Assembly: GCA_001805055.1 (NCBI GenBank)
Contig: MHDZ01000039.1
Location: 18,112 to 69,176, forward strand
DNA from: Nitrospirae bacterium GWC2_57_13
Lineage (GTDB): Bacteria; Nitrospirota; UBA9217
Direction of reading: 5' to 3'
DNA length: 51,065 nt
Shown here: positions 42,214-49,825 of the stretch, in pieces
Layout of the letters: every line of letters starts with the position of its first letter
How positions within the stretch are numbered: position 1 is the first letter of the stretch
Notes under the pieces: model-generated
Seen by the model: only the letters and a program-made list of their open reading frames with translations
Told to the model about the DNA's origin: nothing
Databases searched by the model: none
Made by a program: the position numbers and the translations under genes

Positions 42214-43449
42214 CTAGAACCCCACCTGCAGCATGGTGTTGATCGTCGTGAAATCCTTTGACCGAGGGTCGGACTCATCTTCAAAATCCGTCACCGAGTA
42301 CTCAAGCCCGATGCGCAGGTTCTGGCCGTTGATGAGGTAGTTGAGCCCGCCGCCGATCCAGGTGAGCTTCTGACTATACATGCCGGTCATCAGTTCGGCG
42401 TACTCCCACTTCTCGAACCGAACATAGGGCTGGATCTGGCCGGGGCCGATCTTGTTCTGATGCAGGTATCCTGCCTTCGCGTACCATCCTTTTTTCTCGC
42501 CATCTAAACCAACGCTGCCGGGATCGGGGTTGCTTCCCGTATAGGCCCCGTCGAAATCGGTTTTCAGGTACGCACCCGACAACGTGACCGTGCCCACCGA
42601 GCCGATGGGGTACTCAAAGAACAGGTCGGCTGTCCAGGCAGTGTAGTCCTTATCGCCTGTCTGGGCCGCCGTGTCGCTGTACGCTGCGCCGGGCTCGTAC
42701 TGGGCCGCGGCGCCGATGGTCAGGACCATTTTGTTTCCAAGGTAGGTGCCGCTGTAGCCGTAGGTGTCCTCGGGATCGAGCAGGGCCAGATGCACGCGGC
42801 CGCCATAGCGAGGAGAGCTCTTGGGCGCGTCAACGCTCTCCTGGCCGTCCATGGCCGAGAAAATGTATTGGATCTTGGATTTCAGCAGATTGCCCCAGAG
42901 CGCCACGCCTGTATCGCGGCTGCGCTGGTAAGGCGAGTAGATGAAAAGGGACCGGTCCAGGCTCAGGTTGCTGAAGCAACCTTCGAGGATCTCGCGCATA
43001 AAGGGAATCTTCATCTTGCCGGCATTGAACTTGACGGCGTCCGAGAGTTCGGCGATCACGAAGCCTTCGAGCACATTGAACTCGCCTACAGCCTCATCCA
43101 CAACCTCCACGGGAGCGATCTTCCGGTCGCCCGAGTGCTCCAGCATCAGGATGTAGCTCAGCTTGTCCGTGGCCACGCCGCTCACTGTCAGCCGGTTGCG
43201 GCGGAAAAAGAAGTCCGTGGTGGCATCGGTCCCGGCCGGGCCCGAGCCCGTGTCCCGCCATGCGCCGTAGAGCTGGAACTGGTAATTGATCCGCATATAG
43301 GCGGTATCGTCGATCTTGATCGTGGCCCCGCCCGAGGGCAGGCAGGACTGCGCCGCATAGGCGGAACCATTCATAAACACAACCGCACTGAAGGCGCAAA
43401 GCATCGCAAATAAAGCCAACCCCTTCTTCTTCATCCGAATAAACATCAT
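42214..43449 (-). CDS. extI: Outer-membrane porin, ExtI-like
   Basis: 411 residues from ATG 43449 (AAAGGAGG 5 nt upstream). Signal peptide (GLALFAMLCAFSAVVFMNGSAYA), then an all-beta porin of the phosphate-selective O/P type with alternating strands (AYMRINYQFQLYGAW; FFFRRNRLTVSGV) and a C-terminal aromatic residue (TMLQVGF) required for outer-membrane insertion. Followed in the genome by, and co-directional with, an upstream rhodanese lipoprotein; this pair recalls ExtI/ExtH of Geobacter, where ExtI is a porin linked to selenite and tellurite uptake. The symbol is given on that context; the transported solute is inferred. Confidence 0.75.
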   Translation of the reverse strand: MMFIRMKKKGLALFAMLCAFSAVVFMNGSAYAAQSCLPSGGATIKIDDTAYMRINYQFQLYGAWRDTGSGPAGTDATTDFFFRRNRLTVSGVATDKLSYILMLEHSGDRKIAPVEVVDEAVGEFNVLEGFVIAELSDAVKFNAGKMKIPFMREILEGCFSNLSLDRSLFIYSPYQRSRDTGVALWGNLLKSKIQYIFSAMDGQESVDAPKSSPRYGGRVHLALLDPEDTYGYSGTYLGNKMVLTIGAAAQYEPGAAYSDTAAQTGDKDYTAWTADLFFEYPIGSVGTVTLSGAYLKTDFDGAYTGSNPDPGSVGLDGEKKGWYAKAGYLHQNKIGPGQIQPYVRFEKWEYAELMTGMYSQKLTWIGGGLNYLINGQNLRIGLEYSVTDFEDESDPRSKDFTTINTMLQVGF

Positions 43450-43526
43450 GAAAGCCTCCTTTGTATAGTCAGCATAATTATTCTCAACAAATGCACCGCC
43501 TACACCTGACATTTGTAAAATCGTCC

Positions 43527-44894
43527 TTAGCAGCCACCACTGCCACCGCCGCCTCCGGAACCGCCTGAACCCGACTTCATGTATTCCATGTCGTCTCCCT
43601 CAATCTGATTGCCACTCGAGACGAGGGATTCAGGAGCACCTAACAGGGCGGGATCACTGTCACAGCCGGCAGGGGAATAAGTTATCGCGCCACTTGTGGC
43701 CAAGGTGCCTGAGCACTTGCTCCCATCATAGGAAAGCAGTTCGATGGCATAGTCGTAAGTACTGTCATTGTTCCAATCACGGTTGTAAACAATCAGTTCA
43801 CTCCGACTCGCTGTATCCGTCCGCCAGGGAGAATTAGCAGCCAGCGTTCCGCCCATAGATGCGTTTGCGGATAACTGACCCCACTGGGTCCATGATCCGT
43901 CATAGAAAGCTGCAGGCCAACCCAAAATTCCATCAAGAGCGAAAAATACAATGGGGCCGAGAAATCCGACCTTGCAGTAAAGATATGCGGTTTTTGTGCT
44001 GTCGAGGCCTAAAGGAGTGAAGTAGCCCGCAATCGTAGCAGGATCCTTGAAAATGCTTGCCGTGACGTATACATCAGAGTTTGTCATTGCCTTGGCGCCA
44101 TTTATATGGCCTTCAAAAACCGGCTGATCGGAAGCGCCAAAGGTAGACCCCGTAGAGCCAGCGGTGCCGGCATAAGAAGTGGTAGCGCCTCTGACGTCAA
44201 TTGCCAGTGCATTAGACACCTTGCCTTCGGCATAGTCAATCATTTCGCTGAGCGAAATCCTTAGGTCATTGCGCAACGTCCCATTATCTCTCACACTGTA
44301 AGCCGTGGCCACTGCAGGAGGCGGGGCATCGGTTCCATAATCAGTGTCGGGAAGAACCGGGGCGTACAAAGCCCTCCATGTGTTCGCCCCGGTGAGATTT
44401 ATCCCATCCAGAACTTTGAGCCTGTTCTTTGGAAACCCCCAATAGCGAAATGTATAGTAAGCACGTGACATTTGCCAGTAGGCGCTGCCGGTAAAAACTA
44501 AAGTCGTGTTTTTGGTTATCCCCAGTTCTCGTATGATCACATCCATATTCTCGCCTGTCACCATCTCGGTAGAGGAGACCGCAGGCCCTTCAAGTCTGTG
44601 CTGGGACATTCTGGTATAATCGAGAAAACGTGCGCCGGGAATGTGGCCTGTATTGTAATTTGCAGATGTATTCACATCCACAATAATCACCCTGTCAAAT
44701 CCCTCTCCGTTCACCAGCCCTGCGTCCATCCACGCCCTGAGCGTTGCCGGAGAGATCAGGGCTGTTGGCGTCTGGGTCGTTAACGGTTTCTCATACTCAT
44801 CGTCCCCGCAGCTTCCGAGCAGAAGCGGCAAACAGAGAGCGCAAACTGCCAGCCAAGCGGCTGCAAGCCTGGCCAATTTCGTCTTCCTTTCCAT
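43527..44894 (-). CDS. extH: Double-rhodanese lipoprotein, ExtH-like
   Basis: 455 residues from ATG 44894 (GGAGG 8 nt upstream). Lipoprotein signal with lipobox LGSC. Two rhodanese domains follow. In the first (VIIVDVNTSANYNTGHIPGA) the active-site loop reads LVFTGSAYWQ, with no cysteine. The second (NALAIDVRGATTSY) keeps the catalytic cysteine in YLYCKVGFLGP. The protein ends in a Gly/Ser-rich tail, SGSGGSGGGGGSGGC, with a terminal cysteine. Rhodaneses carry sulphur or selenium as a persulphide or selenide. It precedes the porin by 77 nt, so the two form an operon. Role in selenium or sulphur oxyanion handling is inferred from the ExtH/ExtI comparison. Confidence 0.78.
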   Translation of the reverse strand: MERKTKLARLAAAWLAVCALCLPLLLGSCGDDEYEKPLTTQTPTALISPATLRAWMDAGLVNGEGFDRVIIVDVNTSANYNTGHIPGARFLDYTRMSQHRLEGPAVSSTEMVTGENMDVIIRELGITKNTTLVFTGSAYWQMSRAYYTFRYWGFPKNRLKVLDGINLTGANTWRALYAPVLPDTDYGTDAPPPAVATAYSVRDNGTLRNDLRISLSEMIDYAEGKVSNALAIDVRGATTSYAGTAGSTGSTFGASDQPVFEGHINGAKAMTNSDVYVTASIFKDPATIAGYFTPLGLDSTKTAYLYCKVGFLGPIVFFALDGILGWPAAFYDGSWTQWGQLSANASMGGTLAANSPWRTDTASRSELIVYNRDWNNDSTYDYAIELLSYDGSKCSGTLATSGAITYSPAGCDSDPALLGAPESLVSSGNQIEGDDMEYMKSGSGGSGGGGGSGGC

Positions 44895-44987
44895 GTTCTT
44901 GACCTCCATGAATAATGACCATCAGGGCCCTGGTGCCCCTCCGGCAGGAATCCCCGCAGTCCCGCACTACGCGGGACGATCGCGGGG

Positions 44988-45437
44988 CTACTTGCCCATG
45001 GGATAGCCCGCTGCCTTCCAGGCCTTCAGCCCGCCCTGCATGTACACGGCGTTCTTGTACCCCGTCTCGTTCAGGGTCTTGACTGCCAGGGGCGCGCGGG
45101 TGTCGAACATGCAGTACACGATGATCGTTGCGTCCTTGTCCGTGGTGACCTTCTGCATGTGGTGCTCCAGCAGGCGGCCGGAAACGCTGGCGGCCCGCGA
45201 CATGTTCACGGCGCCCTCGATGTGCCCCCCCACGAAGTCTTTCATGTCCTGCGTGTCCAGGATCACGACCTGTTCCTTGCTATCCAGGGCCTTTTTCACC
45301 TCCTGAATAGACATGCTTTTCACGACCTTTCTCGCCTCTTCCAGCATCTGCTCCGTTGTCTTTTCCGCTGCTCCGGCAAGCCCCCCGGCGAACAGACAGA
45401 CTGCAATGACACTACTGATCCAAACCATTCTTCTCAT
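44988..45437 (-). CDS. Exported single-domain rhodanese
   Basis: 149 residues from ATG 45437. Signal peptide (VWISSVIAVCLFAGGLAGAA) then one rhodanese domain with IQEVKKALDSKEQVVILDTQ, FVGGHIEGAVN and an active-site loop IVYCMFDTRAP with the catalytic cysteine. Periplasmic sulphur (or selenium) transferase by family; substrate unknown. It lies 93 nt upstream of extH in the same direction and probably belongs to the same transcript. Confidence 0.88.
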   Translation of the reverse strand: MRRMVWISSVIAVCLFAGGLAGAAEKTTEQMLEEARKVVKSMSIQEVKKALDSKEQVVILDTQDMKDFVGGHIEGAVNMSRAASVSGRLLEHHMQKVTTDKDATIIVYCMFDTRAPLAVKTLNETGYKNAVYMQGGLKAWKAAGYPMGK

Positions 45438-45529
45438 TAACGTGTTCCCCCTTTCGAGATATCTCTTCCCCGCATTGGTCTGATCCGCCGTCTCGGGCCC
45501 CGGACTCCGGACGGCCAGTGTATAGAATA

Positions 45530-46597
45530 TCACATTTCTTGCACAATTTCCCGAGCAATTTCATGGAGCGGAACAACTCTGTCCACAGCCCCTTCTTCAA
45601 CAGCCGATTTCGGCATCCCATAGACGATACAGGTCTCTTCGCTCTCAGCCAGGGTCCTGCCTCCGGCGGCCTTGATGGCCTTCATTCCCCTGGCCCCGTC
45701 GCTCCCCATGCCGGTGAGCAGGACGCCGAGGCTCCGGCGCCCGCAGGCCCGGGCAACAGACTCCATCATCACATCCACCGAGGGCTTATGGAACAGGTCG
45801 GAAGGCTCCCGGTCCAGATGGACCACATACCGGCCGTTCTTTTTCAGCAATTTCAGGTGCTGTCCCGCAGGAGCGACGAGCACCCGGCCAGGTTCGACAC
45901 TGTCGCCCTCAGCGGCTTCCGACACAGGGATTAAACTCAAAGTATTCAGCCGCTCAGCGAGGGTGCGCGTGAACCCCGGCGGCATGTGCTGCACCACGAT
46001 GACAGCGGCCGGGAAATTGCGCGGCAGCCGCGGTATCGTAAGCTGCAGGGCTGTCGGTCCGCCCGTCGATGTTCCGATTGCGACCACGTCGATCTTTGCC
46101 GGCGTTGCGACCCGTGCAGCGGTTTCTCGCGGCGGTATCGGCACCTGCAGGGGGGGCGGGGGCGGCTCAACGGCCAGGGGCCTCAGCTTGCCCATATCGA
46201 CGCCGGCGATGGTCCGCACCTTGGTGACCAGTTCGTTCGCCAGCAGCGTGATGTCCATGGATGATTCGGCGCGCGTCTTGTCCAGAAAATCGACGGCTCC
46301 AAGGTCCAGGGCCTTGAGCGTGACGTCGGCCCCCTCCTGCGTGAGCGACGACAGCATCAGGACCGGCGTGGGGCAGTCGCGCATGATGCGCTCCAGCGCC
46401 GTCAGTCCGTCCATGCCTGCCATGCGCACATCAAGGGTCACGATGTCCGGCTTCAGGCGGCAGACCTTCTCCACCGCTTCGCGACCGTCAGCGGCTGCGT
46501 CCACCACTTCGATATCCGGCTCCGTGGAAAGCATGCGGCGGATGGCCTTGCGCACGAAGGCGGAGTCATCGACTATGAGAACTCGTATTTTTTTCAT
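45530..46597 (-). CDS. cheB: Chemotaxis protein-glutamate methylesterase/deamidase
   Basis: 355 residues from ATG 46597. Receiver domain with D10/D11, phosphoacceptor D56 (IVTLDVRMAGMDG) and K in FLDKTR, a Pro-rich linker, then the methylesterase domain with the catalytic serine in IGTSTGGPTAL, histidine in VVQHMPPGFT and aspartate in LLTGMGSDGARGM. It removes methyl groups from the chemoreceptor and, with two CheR proteins, sets adaptation. Final gene of the MCP-CheR-CheR-CheB run. Confidence 0.96.
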   Translation of the reverse strand: MKKIRVLIVDDSAFVRKAIRRMLSTEPDIEVVDAAADGREAVEKVCRLKPDIVTLDVRMAGMDGLTALERIMRDCPTPVLMLSSLTQEGADVTLKALDLGAVDFLDKTRAESSMDITLLANELVTKVRTIAGVDMGKLRPLAVEPPPPPLQVPIPPRETAARVATPAKIDVVAIGTSTGGPTALQLTIPRLPRNFPAAVIVVQHMPPGFTRTLAERLNTLSLIPVSEAAEGDSVEPGRVLVAPAGQHLKLLKKNGRYVVHLDREPSDLFHKPSVDVMMESVARACGRRSLGVLLTGMGSDGARGMKAIKAAGGRTLAESEETCIVYGMPKSAVEEGAVDRVVPLHEIAREIVQEM

Positions 46598-46648
46598 ACT
46601 TTTTGGACCAAGGCAACCGTGTTGCCGTTCTTTACGCCGTGTTCCTGA

Positions 46649-46687
46649 AAGGGACAGTCCCCCTGGAACCAAAGGGGACTGTCCCTT
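46649..46687. repeat. GGGACAGTCCC dispersed repeat, copy B
   Basis: AAGGGACAGTCCCC - CTGGAACCAAA - GGGGACTGTCCCTT, 9 nt beyond the stop of the HEAT-CheR gene. On the minus strand it matches copy A (36942-36980), including the central TTGGTTCC. Here the arms are true inverted repeats and would form a 13-14 bp stem. Confidence 0.75.
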
Positions 46688-46696
46688 TCTCCAGCC

Positions 46697-48760
46697 TCAC
46701 TGCTTCTGATACACCACTGCCCCCTCCAGGCGCAGCGGCGCGAGGTCCGTATTCACGCGACAGAAGGACTCGGAATGACCCAGGAGCAGCACCCCTCCGG
46801 GCACGAGCATCCGATGAAAATTCCTGGCTGCCCGGTCCATGGCGGCGTCGGAAAAATAGATCAGCACGTTCCTGCACAGGATCACGTGGAAGGCCTCTTC
46901 CATGACGACATCAAGGATATTCCCCTGCTGGAAGCGCACCGTGCTCCGGGTGGCTTCGTTCACTGCGTATCCACCATCGATCCGGGTGAAATATTTCTTG
47001 AGCCGGCCCTGCTCCCCGCCCCGGAAGGAGCGGGTGGAATACCGGCCCTTCTTCCCGGTATCGAGGGCCTCGGGGTCAATGTCCGTGGCAAGGATCTCGA
47101 CGCCCCCCTTTTCTACGATGCCTGACTCATCCAGCAGCATGGCCATGGTATAGGCCTCTTCACCCGTGGAGCATCCTGCCGACAGGATCTTCAGTTTTTT
47201 CGCCTGACCGGCCCCGAGCTTCTTGAGCAGCCCGGGCAGAACGTCGCGGATAACGGCGTTGATCTGCTCCGTCTCCCGGAAGAAATAGGTCTCATTATTG
47301 GTCAATTGGGCCGCGATGCGGTAGAGCGCTTCCGTTCCCTTGGGCCCGTTGACGAGATGCTGATAGTACCGGGTCAGGGACGTAAAGCCGCCGACAGCGG
47401 CCAGGGGGGCGAGACGGTGGTGCAGGACGTTCAGCCGGTCGTCGTCATAGTACAGCCCGAGCTTGTCGGAAATGAACTCCCGCAGCGGGATGACGTCGGC
47501 AAGGTCAAAAGCGAAAGGCGAGCCGGGCGCCGCGGACAGGGCGGCATAGGCGCTCATCGCCTTCTGTTCCGCTTCCCGGGCCGCTCCGGTCATGGTGGAA
47601 AGCGTCTTTGAAAGGGCCTTGCGGGCTACGTCGGTGCTGAACCGCGACAGGGCGAGCGCCGCCTCCATGCGCACCTCTTCCACCGCATCGCCGGCAAAGG
47701 GCAGGATAGCCTTCATGCTCCGCTCGGCGCCGATGCCGGCCATGGCGGCAACAGCGGCCCTGCGGACCAGGGGGTCGGGATGACTGCTGCACGCGGCGAG
47801 TCCTTCGATCGCCGTTTCATCGCCGATCCTGACGATCGCCTCCATAGCCTCCTCACGCATGTCCCGGTCGGCAAGCAGCGCGGTCAGCGCCGGCAGCGAA
47901 GCAGGGACCTTGAAAAACCCGAGCAGCAGGACGGCGTTGCGGCGCACTTTCAGGCTATCCGATGCGACCATGGCCACCAGGGAGTCGATGGCCTTCTGCG
48001 AAAGATCGATGCTGTACGTCTTGTCGCGGTGGCGCGAGACCAGTCCTGAAATTGCCTCGAGCGCCCATTCCCTGAGAGACTGCTCCTCTTCCTGCAGAAA
48101 TATGACGATATGCTTCAGCACCGAGAGATCGCCGAGCTTGCCCAGGGACTGGATGGCCGGAATGTTCGCTCCCGGCGTATCAAGCAGCGCTACGAGCGAC
48201 GGTACGGCGCGTGAATCGCCGATATCGCCCAGGGCCGCCGCAGCGGGGAACTGAAGCCACATGTCCGCCTGGAGCGCTTCGATGAGAGGCTCGACGGCGC
48301 GGGGGTCCCTGATCTTGCCGAGCGCCTCGGCGGCTCCGTGCTTCACGTTCAGGTCGGTGTCCGACAGGGCCTTGATCAGGTCCGGTACGGCGCTGCGGTC
48401 CCGCAGGTCGCCGAGCACCACGGTGACGAACTGCCGAATCTCCTCGTCAGTGTCGCGCAGCAGCGTAAGCAGCGGCGGCAGCGACCTTCCGCCGAGGGCA
48501 ACATAGGTCTCCATGGCCGCGTTCCGCATACTGGCGTTCTCTCCGTCCCGAAGCGCCCGCTCCAGCGCCGGATAGACGTCGGCATCGGGACGGCGGCTGA
48601 AGACCTCGATGGCCCGTTCCCGGCCTTTCCGCCCCTGTTCATAAAAGGCGGTCATGAGGGCCTGCAGGTCCTCGGTGCCTGCACCGGTGGCCTGAGCGCC
48701 TCTGCGCTCCGCGTTCTGCTTGTCAACTTCGGCGGCTGCTGCTCGTTCTGATGGCGACAT
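46697..48760 (-). CDS. HEAT-repeat - CheR methyltransferase fusion
   Basis: 687 residues from ATG 48760 (GAGGGAGC upstream; a GTG two codons earlier overlaps the preceding gene). Residues about 30-410 are 30-residue HEAT/PBS-lyase-type repeats (for example VPDLIKALSDTDLNVKHGAA and AVEPLIEALQADMWLQFPAA). Residues about 420-687 are CheR: N-terminal helical domain, then the SAM-dependent methyltransferase with NETYFFRE, LSAGCSTGEEAYTMAM, DIDPEAL and VILCRNVLIYF. It methylates receptor glutamates; the HEAT array may bind a receptor or adaptor. A stand-alone CheR is encoded directly upstream, so this chemosensory system has two methyltransferases. Confidence 0.92.
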   Translation of the reverse strand: MSPSERAAAAEVDKQNAERRGAQATGAGTEDLQALMTAFYEQGRKGRERAIEVFSRRPDADVYPALERALRDGENASMRNAAMETYVALGGRSLPPLLTLLRDTDEEIRQFVTVVLGDLRDRSAVPDLIKALSDTDLNVKHGAAEALGKIRDPRAVEPLIEALQADMWLQFPAAAALGDIGDSRAVPSLVALLDTPGANIPAIQSLGKLGDLSVLKHIVIFLQEEEQSLREWALEAISGLVSRHRDKTYSIDLSQKAIDSLVAMVASDSLKVRRNAVLLLGFFKVPASLPALTALLADRDMREEAMEAIVRIGDETAIEGLAACSSHPDPLVRRAAVAAMAGIGAERSMKAILPFAGDAVEEVRMEAALALSRFSTDVARKALSKTLSTMTGAAREAEQKAMSAYAALSAAPGSPFAFDLADVIPLREFISDKLGLYYDDDRLNVLHHRLAPLAAVGGFTSLTRYYQHLVNGPKGTEALYRIAAQLTNNETYFFRETEQINAVIRDVLPGLLKKLGAGQAKKLKILSAGCSTGEEAYTMAMLLDESGIVEKGGVEILATDIDPEALDTGKKGRYSTRSFRGGEQGRLKKYFTRIDGGYAVNEATRSTVRFQQGNILDVVMEEAFHVILCRNVLIYFSDAAMDRAARNFHRMLVPGGVLLLGHSESFCRVNTDLAPLRLEGAVVYQKQ

Positions 48761-48762
48761 AA

Positions 48763-49719
48763 TCACGCTCCCTCGGGTTTCTGATAGAAAATGGTGTTGC
48801 TCTTTTCCACAACGGTCAGTGAATGCTCGTAAAGATGCAGGACCTCTCCCTCGCCGGTGAACAGGTACCCCCCGGGCCTGAGACAGTCAGTCAGCGCCGC
48901 GATCAGGCGCTGCTGCGCTGAAAGGTCGAAATAGATCATGACATTACGACAAAAAATGATGTCAAACCGGCCTTTGAAACCGTCCATTGCCGGGAGGTTG
49001 CGAAGGTTCATGGTCTCGAAACGCGTCAGCTCCCGGACCTCTTCGGACAGCATGATCTCCTCCGGCGACAGGGGAATAAAGTATTTCTCAATGAACCGGG
49101 GCGGCGTCTTGCCGAGCCGGAGCGTGCCGTATCTGGCCTGCCGGGCTGTCTCAAGGGCGTCGGGATTGAGATCCGTTCCCGTTATGGTGATGTCCCATGC
49201 CTTCGGATACCTGATGCCGTCCAGGATCTGCATGGCGAGGGAATGGGTCTCCTGGCCTGTTGCGCAGCCCGCAGACAGCACCTCAAGCCGCATGCGGTAC
49301 TTCTCGCCGCGGGCCAGGCCGGTCATGGCCTTTTTCCCCTCGCGGTCCACGATCCCCGGAAGCACGATCTGCGCCAGCGCCTCGAAGTGCTCGGGCATCC
49401 TGAAAAAATAGGTCTCCCGCGTGGTTATCAGGACCAGAAGCTGCTCGAACTCCGCGGTGCTGGACGCAAGAGACTGATAGTAGTCGGCAAGGGAACGATG
49501 CCGACCCTCTTCGGCGCGCCGGGCGATCAAACGCCGGAACTGCGGCTCACGGCTCTCGGGGAACGTGAGGTGACACCGGTCGTACACCAGGTCTTTGAAT
49601 CGACCTATCGTGTCTGCGGTCATCTCCATCCCGTACCTGCCTGTGCCTTCGCGATCGCCGGTCTGGTCTCGGCGGCGCGTGTCGTCTTGATCACTGCCAT
49701 TGTTCGCTGCCTTCTTCAT
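48763..49719 (-). CDS. cheR: Chemotaxis protein methyltransferase CheR
   Basis: 318 residues, or about 288 if the internal ATG (EMTADTIGRFKD) is the start; the N-terminal 30 residues are charged and not part of the fold. CheR N-domain (YDRCHLTFPESREPQFRRLI), ITTRETYFFRMPEHF, SAM site VLSAGCATGQETHSLAM, TDLNPDAL and DIIFCRNVMIYFD. Transfers methyl groups from SAM to receptor glutamates. Lies between the MCP and the HEAT-CheR fusion with a short overlap, so the genes are translated together. Confidence 0.95.
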   Translation of the reverse strand: MKKAANNGSDQDDTRRRDQTGDREGTGRYGMEMTADTIGRFKDLVYDRCHLTFPESREPQFRRLIARRAEEGRHRSLADYYQSLASSTAEFEQLLVLITTRETYFFRMPEHFEALAQIVLPGIVDREGKKAMTGLARGEKYRMRLEVLSAGCATGQETHSLAMQILDGIRYPKAWDITITGTDLNPDALETARQARYGTLRLGKTPPRFIEKYFIPLSPEEIMLSEEVRELTRFETMNLRNLPAMDGFKGRFDIIFCRNVMIYFDLSAQQRLIAALTDCLRPGGYLFTGEGEVLHLYEHSLTVVEKSNTIFYQKPEGA

Positions 49720-49773
49720 CCCTTATGCATTGATATTTCTTTTCAGCATTTGACATAGCCACGATAATTTTAG

Positions 49774-49809
49774 GATCGCGGCCATACCTCAAATTTACAA
49801 TTTTCAATT
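49774..49809. repeat. Dispersed AT-rich spacer repeat, copy 2
   Basis: GATCGCGGCC then AAATTTACAATTTTCAATT, closely matching 2193-2230. It lies between the MCP stop codon and the CheR start. Confidence 0.55.
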
Positions 49810-49825
49810 GCTGCCGAAGGCCGCG

